A stretch of 64,000 nt of DNA from an uncultured Lactobacillus sp. (GCA_948500755.1 CAOOYH010000001.1:1-64000); one strand, 5' to 3'. Shown: positions 7,757-16,501, counted from the stretch's first letter. Notes: generated by a model from the letters alone, not told the origin. A program made the numbers and translations.

Positions 7757-8914
7757 TTATTTTGCTAAAGCTAAAAGGTTTAAAACCGCATTTTCATCTC
7801 GATCATTACTATAGCCACACTCATAACAAATATACTCATTATGTTTTGTACCATGCTTTTTATTGCCTTGCAAAGTGATTTTTTCATCACCTTTTTTGAC
7901 ATAGCCGCACTCAGCACATCTTTGAGTTGATGGGTATGTTTTATCAGCCAAGATTAATTCTTTGCTATACCAATCACACTTATAAGTTAATATCTGCCTG
8001 AATTTGCTAAATAATGATCGTTGCATACCTTTTGAAGCTACATGCGTCATCATCATTTCTTTAACTGCTAAATCTTCAATTACAATTTGGTCGTAATCAT
8101 CTACGAGGTTAGTAGTAAACTTCTGTAAAAGATCATTTTGAATATTAGCTACTTTGCGATAATCTCTTTGCAGTTTGGTTCTCACTACATAGTAATTATA
8201 TGATTTTGTAGCTAACTTACCGTTAACTTCTCTTTTACGTGCTAACATTCTTTGATAATGTTTGATACGCTTATAAAGCTTTTGCAATTTAGCTGGCAAA
8301 ACATTGATTTGTCCATCTGTGTAATTAAAGTGACCGACATTGACATCAACTGCTGTCTTTTGATGAGTTTTAGATTTATATTCAATCTTTTCTTCATAGG
8401 GAAGAGCCGCATAATAAGCGTTTTTTTCTTTGAAGATACTTACTACTTTAACTTCACTCATCTTTAAGGCCCCATAACTAGACAAATCAAACCAATCTTC
8501 TTTTGAGACACTTCTAGGTTTATCAAGTCGAAGTTTACCGTTCACAATCTTAGCTCTGTCAGTTTTAAAGCCTTGTCTGGGATCTTTCTTAGATTTAAAA
8601 CTAGGCATTCCCCAATCAGGTTGTGACTTATTAAAGAAGTTCTTCCAAGCATTGGCTAAATCTTTAACAGTTAATTGCAAACATCTAGCAGATAAACCAT
8701 ATTGCCAATCTGCTTTATAAGCAACTAGTTCATCACAGACTCTGCGTTCATTGGGACTTGGATTATCTTGCTTGTTCAAGGTATATGCTTCATACATTAA
8801 TTGCCAAGTTTCGAGCCCTTTATTCCAGCAATATCTGCGATAGTCGCATAAAGCATCGAGATACTTTTGCATGGTTTTATTAACTTTTAGCTTAACTACT
8901 TGAGTTTTAATCAT
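7757..8914 (-). CDS. tnpB: RNA-guided nuclease TnpB, IS200/IS605 family
   Basis: A 385-residue OrfB/TnpB protein with N-terminal helix-turn-helix-like region, RuvC-type nuclease and C-terminal zinc ribbon. The acidic triad is visible: D190 in AVDVNVG, E280 in IVIEDLAVKEM, and the aspartates of NDRDENA (371/373). The zinc ribbon has CAEC at about 333 and CYEC at about 363. All residues needed for an RNA-guided DNA endonuclease are present. No TnpA transposase is nearby, so it is a stand-alone element that would need TnpA in trans to move. The start has GGAGGTGA six bases upstream. DNA-VNVG replaces the more usual D-LG of the first motif. Confidence 0.92.
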   Translation of the reverse strand: MIKTQVVKLKVNKTMQKYLDALCDYRRYCWNKGLETWQLMYEAYTLNKQDNPSPNERRVCDELVAYKADWQYGLSARCLQLTVKDLANAWKNFFNKSQPDWGMPSFKSKKDPRQGFKTDRAKIVNGKLRLDKPRSVSKEDWFDLSSYGALKMSEVKVVSIFKEKNAYYAALPYEEKIEYKSKTHQKTAVDVNVGHFNYTDGQINVLPAKLQKLYKRIKHYQRMLARKREVNGKLATKSYNYYVVRTKLQRDYRKVANIQNDLLQKFTTNLVDDYDQIVIEDLAVKEMMMTHVASKGMQRSLFSKFRQILTYKCDWYSKELILADKTYPSTQRCAECGYVKKGDEKITLQGNKKHGTKHNEYICYECGYSNDRDENAVLNLLALAK

Positions 8915-9245
8915 TGCTTCACCTCCTAAAATCCAAACATAAGTTTATCTAAGGAAGGAAAGCAAAACAAGTAAGTATGGAATTAAAGCTTATTTTCCAT
9001 GTTTAGCTTTCTAAATAAGCCTAATTTTCTATCTTCTTCTATAAATTTCTATATTTTGGTTAACAGTTAATCAGCTCCAGTTTAATTGCTTATTCCCACC
9101 CAGGAAAATTTACAGAATAAGCAATCATATAGTGTTTTAAAGTGATTCTTTCTCGAAAGCAAAATTCTTATATTACTATAATATCCAATCCAATAATTAA
9201 AGTAAAATAATATGCTCATAAAATCACAAATATTTTTATTGATAT
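8915..9245. other. Gene-free stretch upstream of tnpB with hairpins
   Basis: About 330 bases without a gene. It holds the tnpB ribosome binding site, GCTTATTT / AAATAAGC (8988-8995 and 9013-9020), and a longer perfect inverted repeat ATTGCTTATTC / GAATAAGCAAT (9085-9095 and 9115-9125). The repeats share the core GCTTATT and may mark the left end of the TnpB element or be operators. The exact boundary is not visible. Confidence 0.4.
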
Positions 9246-9283
9246 AAAAAGGATGAAAGCCTAAATTGTACTTTCATCCTTCA
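9246..9283 (-). terminator. Terminator overlapping the end of the 153-aa membrane gene
   Basis: Minus strand AAGGATGAAAG (9271-9281) pairs with CTTTCATCCTT (9249-9259), followed by a T-run. The stop codon at 9261 is inside the structure. Confidence 0.8.
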
Positions 9284-9722
9284 ATTTTGTGATATTATTC
9301 ATAAAATCTTTAAAATCAATTACAGTCTCAAATGTTAAAAAAAACAATAAAGCTTTAATCCAAGATCGACTAAGTAAAAAGAAAAAGCAAATTGCTAATG
9401 CTATCAGACCTATTCCCACAAACAAAGCTAAGGCAGTTAACTTTGCTCCAAATAAATTAACGACCTCCTTAAAACTGCTTGGCTCATTTTTAACTAATAA
9501 AGATAGGTCATGATATTGCTTACTAGTCCTTACTCGAAATGATAAAAAAGTAAATACGGTTCCAATAATAATTAAGCCGGCTCCAAGTAATTGAAATAAA
9601 AGACTCATTGGAGGCTGTCTAAACATTAAAATGCCTCCAAGAATTAGCAAGATGTCCGCAAGCAAATTATAACGTAAACGTTTATTTTCTAATTTAGTAA
9701 AAATTAATTCATTCGAATCCAT
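9261..9722 (-). CDS. Membrane protein, unknown
   Basis: A 153-residue protein with four hydrophobic segments in two hairpins (about residues 18-34, 42-65, 92-115 and 123-140), separated by a hydrophilic stretch with RVRTSKQYHDLSLLVKNEPS. I do not recognise a family. It has its own terminator and stands alone between the TnpB element and a small-protein gene. The N-terminus (MDSNELIFTKLENKRLRYN) is cytosolic-looking and there is no signal peptide. Function unknown. Confidence 0.65.
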   Translation of the reverse strand: MDSNELIFTKLENKRLRYNLLADILLILGGILMFRQPPMSLLFQLLGAGLIIIGTVFTFLSFRVRTSKQYHDLSLLVKNEPSSFKEVVNLFGAKLTALALFVGIGLIALAICFFFLLSRSWIKALLFFLTFETVIDFKDFMNNITKLKDESTI

Positions 9723-9770
9723 ACTTCATATCCTTTAATATTCTTCTTTCTACCAGTATACTGGTTAAAC

Positions 9771-9806
9771 TAAAAATGACCAAGAGCAATTTTAACTCTT
9801 GGTCAT
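9771..9806 (-). terminator. Terminator of the 36-residue small protein gene
   Basis: Perfect 11-bp stem ATGACCAAGAG (9776-9786) with CTCTTGGTCAT (9796-9806), followed on the minus strand by TTTTT, ten bases after the small ORF stop codon. Confidence 0.88.
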
Positions 9807-9815
9807 CTAGGTCAA

Positions 9816-9926
9816 TTAACGTCCTTTATGAACTGTGTAATTTTCAACTGGAATTGGCTGGGCTTTAAGCTCAACTGCACCATACAAAATACCGATTAAA
9901 CCGGCTATTACTAATAATTGGGACAT
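9816..9926 (-). CDS. 36-residue small membrane protein
   Basis: ATG at 9926 to TAA at 9816: an N-terminal hydrophobic helix (SQLLVIAGLIGILYGAVEL) followed by a polar tail (QPIPVENYTVHKGR). A strong GAGGAG ribosome binding site lies seven bases before the ATG, and a near-perfect terminator follows the stop codon at once. Both signals bracket the frame exactly, which is good evidence of a real gene in spite of its size. Single-helix proteins of this kind are often toxins, transporter subunits or membrane-complex stabilisers, but nothing in the sequence chooses among these. It is an independent transcription unit. Confidence 0.65.
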   Translation of the reverse strand: MSQLLVIAGLIGILYGAVELKAQPIPVENYTVHKGR

Positions 9927-9988
9927 ATTCAGGACTCCTCTCTTGGAATCTTCCCCCAGTACCTATCTTACAGGCTTAAGTCTACTTT

Positions 9989-10552
9989 TCAAAATAAAAA
10001 GACTTGTGTTGCAGGTGTCAAAGAAAGCCAAATCCAATAAAAAGTCATCATAATTACCGCTAAATAAGACATCATAGTTAAAAAGTTTTCAAAGCAGCCT
10101 CCAACTTTATAATGAATTGGTGACTTTCTTTTTTTCTTATAAAATGGCGCTAGCCATTCTACTCCTTGCTTACTGAAACTATCTTCAACTAGATGCAAAA
10201 AATAGCCAATTACCAGCCCAAACCAAAGCGCACTCCAATAATTCTGAGAAGTTAAGTTGTTGATATGAATAGGAATAAATTTATTCATTAAATAATATAG
10301 ACCACCAGAAAAAATGGCCCAGCCAAGGAAAGAATGAGTAATCCCACGATGTTTAAGAAAAAGACTAAAATTAATCACTGACTTCTTGCTTGCAGAACTG
10401 TTATATTCATCAATATCAGGTAAAGAAGCGCCAATCGCAGTCGCAGCCAGAATAATAATGTTGTTAACTGGATCAATCAATAGCCGATTAGTTAATAATA
10501 AGCTTAGTTCCACGATTGCAATACTGCAAATTCGATGTGACCTAGTTAGCAC
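9989..10552 (-). CDS. YdjM / DUF457 family membrane-bound metal-dependent hydrolase
   Basis: A 187-residue membrane protein with about four helices. The motifs GASLPDIDEY (about 40), KHRGITHSFLGW (about 68) and LHLVEDSFSKQG (about 123) give the conserved Asp and His residues of the LexA-regulated YdjM-like family, predicted metal-dependent hydrolases of unknown substrate. The C-terminus is hydrophobic. A single gene, upstream of the small-protein unit on the same strand. No SOS box is evident. Confidence 0.8.
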   Translation of the reverse strand: MLTRSHRICSIAIVELSLLLTNRLLIDPVNNIIILAATAIGASLPDIDEYNSSASKKSVINFSLFLKHRGITHSFLGWAIFSGGLYYLMNKFIPIHINNLTSQNYWSALWFGLVIGYFLHLVEDSFSKQGVEWLAPFYKKKRKSPIHYKVGGCFENFLTMMSYLAVIMMTFYWIWLSLTPATQVFLF

Positions 10553-10632
10553 TTCTTCTCACCCTTTCTAGAACATATATTCTATTTTAACAAAATTACC
10601 ACTAGAATGGGAACTTGTATACGCCAAGGTAT

Positions 10633-10663
10633 AAAAAAACTCTAGTTTTGCACTAGAGTTTTT
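10633..10663 (-). terminator. Terminator after the LysR-type effector gene
   Basis: AAAACTCTAG (10636-10645) and CTAGAGTTTT (10653-10662), 7-base loop, with an extended T-run on the minus strand. Confidence 0.85.
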
Positions 10664-10703
10664 AAGTAATATCATCTTATAGCTTTACATAATTATTTTA
10701 CTT

Positions 10704-11306
10704 TTAATTGATAGTTTCTTTTAATATCTTGCTCAATTCTTCTACTCGCTGATCTTCTGGTTTAGCAATAAAAGCATATTCTTCAGTGAGTTGTTTTCCA
10801 TCTCGCAACAAGAACAACTTTTGTACTTGGTCATCATCAATGTGGGCGGCTGTTTTTTCATTCATGATTAAGTAGCCAGATCCAGATTCAACCATTAAAA
10901 CTGCTTCTCCTAAGGTTTCAACCGCAAGTAAATCACTATCAACTTGAAGAACATCTTTTAAATAGTGGTATTCACTCTTTTCTTCCTCTACTCCTGCTAC
11001 CAGAATGCAAGGCAAATTCTTTAAATCACTCACTTCAAAAGTTTGTTGATATTTATTAAAATTACCTGCTTGCACCAGGGCCACTAAAGCAACCTCATCA
11101 ACCGGATAAGTAGCTAGTTGCTGATAAATAATATGCCTTGAATTAACTAAGACTGCATCTAACTCATTGTTTTGAATCTTATCTTCAATCTCATCATATG
11201 AAACAGGCTCTAAACTCACCTTTTCATCTTTATATAAAGTTTGCCATTTATCTGCTGCCTTTTCCAACTCATATCTACTTAAATTTTTTAAATATCCAAT
11301 CTTCAT
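10704..11306 (-). CDS. LysR-type substrate-binding domain without a DNA-binding domain
   Basis: A 200-residue protein whose whole length looks like the periplasmic-binding-protein-fold effector domain of LysR regulators: KIGYLKNLSRYELEKAADKW at the start, NELDAVLVNSRH in the middle, and a closing EELSKILKETIN helix. The helix-turn-helix that normally fills the first 60 residues is absent. The ATG at 11306 has AGGTGA five bases ahead; a 13-residue extension from 11345 does not restore any HTH. It could be a relic of a LysR regulator, or a free-standing effector that dimerises with one. It lies 20 bases behind the aldose epimerase gene and is probably co-transcribed with it. Confidence 0.7.
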   Translation of the reverse strand: MKIGYLKNLSRYELEKAADKWQTLYKDEKVSLEPVSYDEIEDKIQNNELDAVLVNSRHIIYQQLATYPVDEVALVALVQAGNFNKYQQTFEVSDLKNLPCILVAGVEEEKSEYHYLKDVLQVDSDLLAVETLGEAVLMVESGSGYLIMNEKTAAHIDDDQVQKLFLLRDGKQLTEEYAFIAKPEDQRVEELSKILKETIN

Positions 11307-11366
11307 TTTTTCACCTGTATACAAAATAAGACCTTGATCTTTCAACCAAAGTCTTATTTATCTTAA

Positions 11367-12254
11367 TTACTTAGCTTTGTCATGAAACGCAATTGTAAAA
11401 CCATTCTCCCAAACTTCATTTGGAGCAATATGATTCATTCCACGTTTATGTTCTAGTTGGCCATCACTGTCTAACGTATCTGCAATTCCCCACCAAGGTT
11501 CAATACAGATATAGTTACCTGCCTTAGGATACTGTGACCACAAACCCACAAATGGTGCATTTTCCATTTTGACATTAATATGGTAGTCACTCTTATCAGT
11601 TCTAATAGAAATCTTGTTAGGCTGCTTTAATTCAAAGACCCAGGCATCATCCTTAAACAATTTATCACTAATTTCAAACAGTGAATCAGTTGCGAGCAAG
11701 GAACGATTTTCCCAGTCAAGATATGGTGCCTTTAAAGGAATCTTCACATGGTCCATTGAAGGATCAAACTTAAAGTAGTAATCATTCTTATTCAAACCAT
11801 TATCAGTTGGCAAATTAAAGCCAGGGTGTCCCCCAATACCAAAGATCATTTCTTTAGTATCAGTATTCGTTACTGTAAAGTGTTCTTCCAGTAAATTATT
11901 CACTAAACTGTAAGATACTCTTAGTTCAAAATCAAATGGATACATTTTTTTAGTATCTTCATTAGACGTTAGAAGGAAAACAATGTGCTTATCATCTTGT
12001 TCTTCAACAGTAAATTGTGCATCCCGAGCAAAACCATGTTGTCCCATATGGTAAGTTTTACCATCATAAGTATATTGATCGTCCTTTAAACGCCCAACTA
12101 CTGGGAACAAAACCGGAGCGTGACGTCCCCAAATTTCGGGATCTGCCTGCCACATGTATTCTCGACCACTGTTTACATCTTTAACACTTTGAATTTCAGC
12201 ACCCTTATCAGAAAGTGTTACTGTTAAAAAATTATTCTTTAATTGATAATCCAT
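11367..12254 (-). CDS. Aldose 1-epimerase family protein (LacX-like)
   Basis: A 295-residue protein of the galactose mutarotase fold. Family residues are seen in YHMGQHGFARD (about 68-78), FGIGGHPGFN (about 138-147) and CIEPWWG (about 255), giving the catalytic His and Glu. The short LacX/YihR-type branch acts on hexoses or hexose-6-phosphates, and the exact sugar cannot be told. It interconverts alpha and beta anomers in the cytosol. It is 27 bases downstream of hslU and may be the tail of the hslVU transcript. No signal peptide. Confidence 0.88.
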   Translation of the reverse strand: MDYQLKNNFLTVTLSDKGAEIQSVKDVNSGREYMWQADPEIWGRHAPVLFPVVGRLKDDQYTYDGKTYHMGQHGFARDAQFTVEEQDDKHIVFLLTSNEDTKKMYPFDFELRVSYSLVNNLLEEHFTVTNTDTKEMIFGIGGHPGFNLPTDNGLNKNDYYFKFDPSMDHVKIPLKAPYLDWENRSLLATDSLFEISDKLFKDDAWVFELKQPNKISIRTDKSDYHINVKMENAPFVGLWSQYPKAGNYICIEPWWGIADTLDSDGQLEHKRGMNHIAPNEVWENGFTIAFHDKAK

Positions 12255-12281
12255 AATTTAACTTCTCTTTATCTACTAAAA

Positions 12282-13676
12282 TTACAAAATAAATTTTGTT
12301 AAGTCTTTATTAATAATTATATCACTCAATTTTTGATCAACATACTTCTGAGTAATAGTGATCTCACCCATGTTCATATCTGGTCCTTCGTAAAGAACAT
12401 CTTCAAGTAATTTTTCTAAAATAGTTGCTAGACGACGGGCACCAATGTTGTCAGTTCCTTGATTTACTTCAAAAGCTATTTGAGCAATTCGATCAATTGC
12501 TTCTTGAGTAAAGACTAATTTAATACCATCAGCCTTAAGAAGTGCAATATATTGCTTCAAAAGTGAGTTTTGTGGATCCTTTAAGATCTTAACAAAGTCT
12601 TCTTGAGTCAAGGCATTTAATTCAACACGAATTGGGAAACGTCCTTGCAATTCTGGAATTAAATCGCTTGGCTTACTTTCAGCAAAAGCTCCCGCTGCAA
12701 TGAAGAGGATGTGGTCAGTAGATACAGGACCATACTTAGTTGAAACAGTTGAGCCTTCAACAATTGGTAAGATATCTCTTTGTACACCTTCACGAGAAAC
12801 TTCACCAGAGGTCTTCTTGTTACCAGCAGTGATCTTGTCAATTTCGTCGATAAAGATAATACCATTTTGTTGAGTACGCTCAATTGCACGTTGGTAGAGA
12901 GAATCGTAGTTAATTAACTTCTTTGATTCTTCTTGAATTAAAACTTCACGTGCATCTGATACTTTTAGCGTACGCTTAACAGTCTTCTTAGGCATTAAGT
13001 CGCCCATCAAACTTGACATGTCAATTCCCATTTGGCCCATCATATCGCCCATTGGGTTTACCTTTGGAGCTTGTTCTACTTCGATGGTAACTTCACGATT
13101 CTCAAGTAATCCCTTATTAAGTTGATCAGCTACGCTAAGACGTTCATTACGAATATCATCAGTTACTTCTTCATTATCTTGAGGTTGATTCATGTTGAAG
13201 TTACCAGAAAGCATCTGCATCATTTGTTGCATTGAATTTTCACGGTTTTCACGCTTAATTCCTGGCACAATTAACTTAACTAGACGATTATTAGCTTTCT
13301 TAGTAGCTTGCATTTTAACATGTTCAAATTGATCTTTTTCTTCCATTCGAACTGCTTCTTCAACTAAGTCACGGACCATTGATTCAACATCACGTCCAAC
13401 GTAACCAACCTCAGTAAACTTAGTTGCTTCAACCTTTACAAAAGGTGCATCAACAATTTTAGCAAGTCGACGTGCAATTTCTGTCTTACCTACACCAGTA
13501 GGACCTGCCATTAACATGTTTTTTGGCGTAATATCTTGTTGCATTTGTTTTGGTAGTTGCAATCTACGATAACGGTTATACAATGCAACAGCAACAGACT
13601 TTTTAGCTTCGCTTTGGCCAATAATATATTTATCAAGTAATTCTACAATTTGTTTTGGAGTTTTTTCTTCAGTCAA
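12282..13676 (-). CDS. hslU: HslU (ClpY), ATPase of the HslVU protease
   Basis: AAA+ unfoldase that feeds proteins into the HslV chamber. Of 464 residues, Walker A GPTGVGKTE is at 58-66 and Walker B GIIFIDEID at about 272. Between them lies the family's I domain, here methionine- and glutamine-rich (about 145-220). GARRLATILEKLLED holds the sensor-2 arginine. The C-terminus ends in KFIL; in this family the C-terminal tail docks in HslV to activate it. It lies ten bases after hslV, the usual order hslV-hslU. Confidence 0.97.
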   Translation of the reverse strand: MTEEKTPKQIVELLDKYIIGQSEAKKSVAVALYNRYRRLQLPKQMQQDITPKNMLMAGPTGVGKTEIARRLAKIVDAPFVKVEATKFTEVGYVGRDVESMVRDLVEEAVRMEEKDQFEHVKMQATKKANNRLVKLIVPGIKRENRENSMQQMMQMLSGNFNMNQPQDNEEVTDDIRNERLSVADQLNKGLLENREVTIEVEQAPKVNPMGDMMGQMGIDMSSLMGDLMPKKTVKRTLKVSDAREVLIQEESKKLINYDSLYQRAIERTQQNGIIFIDEIDKITAGNKKTSGEVSREGVQRDILPIVEGSTVSTKYGPVSTDHILFIAAGAFAESKPSDLIPELQGRFPIRVELNALTQEDFVKILKDPQNSLLKQYIALLKADGIKLVFTQEAIDRIAQIAFEVNQGTDNIGARRLATILEKLLEDVLYEGPDMNMGEITITQKYVDQKLSDIIINKDLTKFIL

Positions 13677-13686
13677 AATATTTCAC

Positions 13687-14211
13687 CTAGATTTCATCAG
13701 TAGTAATGTGGTCATCTGTAAACACATCAATTCCGGAAGCAATCTTAACAGCTTCTTTAGCAATTTCACTTGCGCCCATCCCATTACTGTGGCGAGTCAT
13801 AGCAATTGCAGCTGCTTGAGCAAAGTTACCACCAGAACCAATAGCCACCACGTCTTCATCTGGTTCAAGTACTTCACCATTACCAGAAATTAATAATAAG
13901 TTTTTATCATTAAAAGCAATTACCATAGCTTGTAATTTAGCTAAAGTTGGATCTTTACGCCAGCTTTGAGCCATTTCAACGGCAGCTCTACGTAAGTCAC
14001 CTGAATAAGTTTCAAGCTTTCCTTCAAGCATATCTTGTAAGCTAACTGCATCTGCAACACCGCCAGCAAAGCCGATTACCACTTGATCATGATAAATTCT
14101 TCTAATTTTTTTAGCAGTTGCCTTAGCAATAACTTTTTCACCTAAGGTAACTTGACCATCTCCAGCGATGGCTGTTTTATTGTTATATCTAACAGAACAA
14201 ATTGTTGTCAT
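13687..14211 (-). CDS. hslV: HslV (ClpQ), peptidase of the HslVU protease
   Basis: 174-residue threonine peptidase that forms the double ring of the HslVU complex. After removal of Met1 the protein starts with TTICSVRYNN, so Thr2 is the nucleophile; GDGQVTLGEKVIAKATAKKIRR carries the conserved lysine near position 34. This is the Thr-type N-terminus, unlike the extended Ser-type of Bacillus subtilis CodW. It sits between xerC and hslU with gaps of 4 and 10 bases, so the three are one operon. Confidence 0.97.
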   Translation of the reverse strand: MTTICSVRYNNKTAIAGDGQVTLGEKVIAKATAKKIRRIYHDQVVIGFAGGVADAVSLQDMLEGKLETYSGDLRRAAVEMAQSWRKDPTLAKLQAMVIAFNDKNLLLISGNGEVLEPDEDVVAIGSGGNFAQAAAIAMTRHSNGMGASEIAKEAVKIASGIDVFTDDHITTDEI

Positions 14212-14215
14212 ATTA

Positions 14216-15139
14216 TTATGCCTCGTCTTTCTTATCTTTTCTTGGGAAAAATTTTTGATAATCTGCTTGTAAATGCTTCATTGTGACATGGGTATAGATT
14301 TGCGTCGTTGACAAAGATTCATGCCCTAAAAGCTCTTGCACACTCCTTAGGTCTGCTCCATTATTAAGCATTTCAGTTGCAAAAGAGTGTCTAAGCATAT
14401 GGGGATGAACCTTTCCACCAACTCCGGCTTTAATGAAAACTTGCTGCATAATGTATTCAATTCCGCGGCCTGTTAACTTTTGCCCCCGGTTATTTAAAAA
14501 TACATAGCCCAGATCTTCATTTTTACCTAATAGAGCAGGTCGACTACTATCACAATAATCTTTTAAAGAATTAGCCGCATCTTTTCCAAAGGGAACATAG
14601 CGATCTTTATTACCCTTCCCATGAACTAAGATAATCTTTAAATCAAAATCAATCTGATCTAGCTTTAAAGATGCCATCTCACTTAAACGCATCCCAGTCG
14701 CATAAAAAAGTTCAAACATAGCACGATTTCGAACCACCAACTTGTCATGACCACCAAGACTATCAAAGACTTGCCGCATTTCTTTTTCATAGAAAAATTG
14801 GGGTAATTTTTTTTCGCCTAATCTTAAACTAATTGTCTGCATTGGATCATTATCTAGCACTTCTCGCTTAACAAGAAAGCGATAGAAAGATCTTAAACTC
14901 GACATTTTACGCGCTTGAGTAGTCCTTGACCTATTTTGCGTCGCTAAGTTTTGTAAGAAAATTTCAACATCACGACTTTTGACTTGATTCCAGCCGCTAA
15001 AGCCTCCATTTTCTTTGAAAAATTCCTTAGCTTCATTTAGGTCATTTAAGTAAGAGTTTACAGTATTTTTACTATAATTACGTTCATAGTTCAAGTAATC
15101 ATGAAATTGTTTGATTAATTTATCATTTTCTTTAGACAT
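14216..15139 (-). CDS. xerC: Tyrosine recombinase XerC (CodV)
   Basis: Site-specific recombinase of 307 residues that, with XerD, resolves chromosome dimers at dif. N-terminal SAM-like core-binding domain (KQFHDYLNYERNYSKNTVNSY) and C-terminal catalytic domain with R in ATGMRLSEMA, K in GKGNKDRYVP, HMLRH, LGHESL and the nucleophile Tyr in TTQIYTHV. Position directly before hslV-hslU and after trmFO is the usual Firmicutes arrangement. A second Xer protein is at 45.9-46.8 kb, which supports naming this one XerC by context. Confidence 0.92.
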   Translation of the reverse strand: MSKENDKLIKQFHDYLNYERNYSKNTVNSYLNDLNEAKEFFKENGGFSGWNQVKSRDVEIFLQNLATQNRSRTTQARKMSSLRSFYRFLVKREVLDNDPMQTISLRLGEKKLPQFFYEKEMRQVFDSLGGHDKLVVRNRAMFELFYATGMRLSEMASLKLDQIDFDLKIILVHGKGNKDRYVPFGKDAANSLKDYCDSSRPALLGKNEDLGYVFLNNRGQKLTGRGIEYIMQQVFIKAGVGGKVHPHMLRHSFATEMLNNGADLRSVQELLGHESLSTTQIYTHVTMKHLQADYQKFFPRKDKKDEA

Positions 15140-15141
15140 TA

Positions 15142-16458
15142 TTAATCAAGCTTCTTCTCTTCCTTAAAGGCTTCAAGATCCTTCAATGCTCGTTTAGAAA
15201 TTTCTAAGTGTCTTTCTTGCTTGTTTCTTACCTTGTAATCTAATTTTGGCAAGAGAGCATATGAAGCATTCATTGGTTGGAAATGCTTTGCGCTAGTGGT
15301 TGTGATGTAGTTGGCCATAGAACCCAAAGCAGTTGACTTAGGAAAGACCAGTGTTTCTTCTCCTAAAGCTTCTCTAGCCGCATTAATTCCGGCAACTAAA
15401 CCAGAACCTGCACTTTCAACATAACCTTCTACTCCAGTCATTTGTCCAGCAAAGAAGAGACCAGTTTGTTTTCTAGCTTCATAATTTGCATTCAAAACTT
15501 CAGGACTAGCAATATAGGTATTGCGGTGCATTTTACCATAGCGAACAAATTTTGCATTTTCAAGACCTGGAATCATTGAAAAGACTCTCTTTTGCTCACC
15601 ATATTTTAGATGAGTTTGGAAACCAACAATGTTATACATTGTGCTAGCTGCATTATCTTGACGCAATTGCACAACTGCATAAGGAGTTTTTCCGGTCTTA
15701 GGATCTTCTAAACCAACTGGTTTAAGTGGGCCAAAGAGCATTGTTTTTTCTCCTCTTTTAGCCATTACTTCAATTGGCATACATCCTTCAAAGACATTCT
15801 TATCTTCAAAACCATGTAAGGTAGCTGTTTCTGCCGCAACTAAGTTTTTGTAGAAATTATAAAATTCCTCTTTAGTCATTGGACAATTCAAATATGCAGC
15901 TTCACCCTTGTCATAACGTGATTTTTTATAAACAATGTCACGATTAATTGAGCTAGCTGCCACAATTGGAGCAGCTGCATCAAAGAAATGAAGTGAATCA
16001 GTACCGCAGAACTCCTTAATCTGTTCTGCTAGTGTATCTGAGGTTAATGGACCAGTCGCAATGATCGTGATACCATCTTTTGGAATTTCAGTGATTTCTT
16101 CCTCATGAACATGAACATTTGGCAAGTCTTTCAAAGTTTTAGTTACAACTGCACTAAACTTATCTCTATCAACGGCTAAGGCTCCACCAGCAGGTACTGC
16201 AGTTTCATCCGCCGCTTTCATAATTAAGGAATCCAGCTGCCGCATTTCTTCTTTTAATAAACCAACAGCATTTGACAGTTGGTTAGATCTCATTGAGTTA
16301 GTACATACTAGTTCTGCAAAGTTTGCAGTTTCATGAGCAGGCGTATTTTTCTTAGGTCGCATTTCATATAAATCTACTTCAATGCCACGCTTAGCTAATT
16401 GCCATGCAGCTTCACTTCCTGCAAGCCCTCCGCCAATTACGGTTACATTCTTTACCAT
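15142..16458 (-). CDS. trmFO: TrmFO, folate/FAD-dependent tRNA(U54) methyltransferase
   Basis: Makes ribothymidine at position 54 of tRNA using methylene-tetrahydrofolate and FADH2. 438 residues; the N-terminal FAD motif VIGGGLAGSEAAWQLAKRG is at about 5-23, and LVCTNSMRSNQLSNAVG contains a conserved Cys. The C-terminal half has GQMTGVEGYVESAGSGLVAG. It lies two bases upstream of xerC (same strand) and 97 bases after topA, the standard topA-trmFO-xerC order. Confidence 0.97.
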   Translation of the reverse strand: MVKNVTVIGGGLAGSEAAWQLAKRGIEVDLYEMRPKKNTPAHETANFAELVCTNSMRSNQLSNAVGLLKEEMRQLDSLIMKAADETAVPAGGALAVDRDKFSAVVTKTLKDLPNVHVHEEEITEIPKDGITIIATGPLTSDTLAEQIKEFCGTDSLHFFDAAAPIVAASSINRDIVYKKSRYDKGEAAYLNCPMTKEEFYNFYKNLVAAETATLHGFEDKNVFEGCMPIEVMAKRGEKTMLFGPLKPVGLEDPKTGKTPYAVVQLRQDNAASTMYNIVGFQTHLKYGEQKRVFSMIPGLENAKFVRYGKMHRNTYIASPEVLNANYEARKQTGLFFAGQMTGVEGYVESAGSGLVAGINAAREALGEETLVFPKSTALGSMANYITTTSAKHFQPMNASYALLPKLDYKVRNKQERHLEISKRALKDLEAFKEEKKLD

Positions 16459-16501
16459 GCAATCTTTCCTTTCTGCTCGACTCTTTCAAGTCTATATAAA
16501 A

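Noticed and set aside
8252..8467. 71-codon plus-strand frame
   Set aside because: Lies wholly inside tnpB on the other strand; hydrophobic composition is a by-product of the opposite codons.
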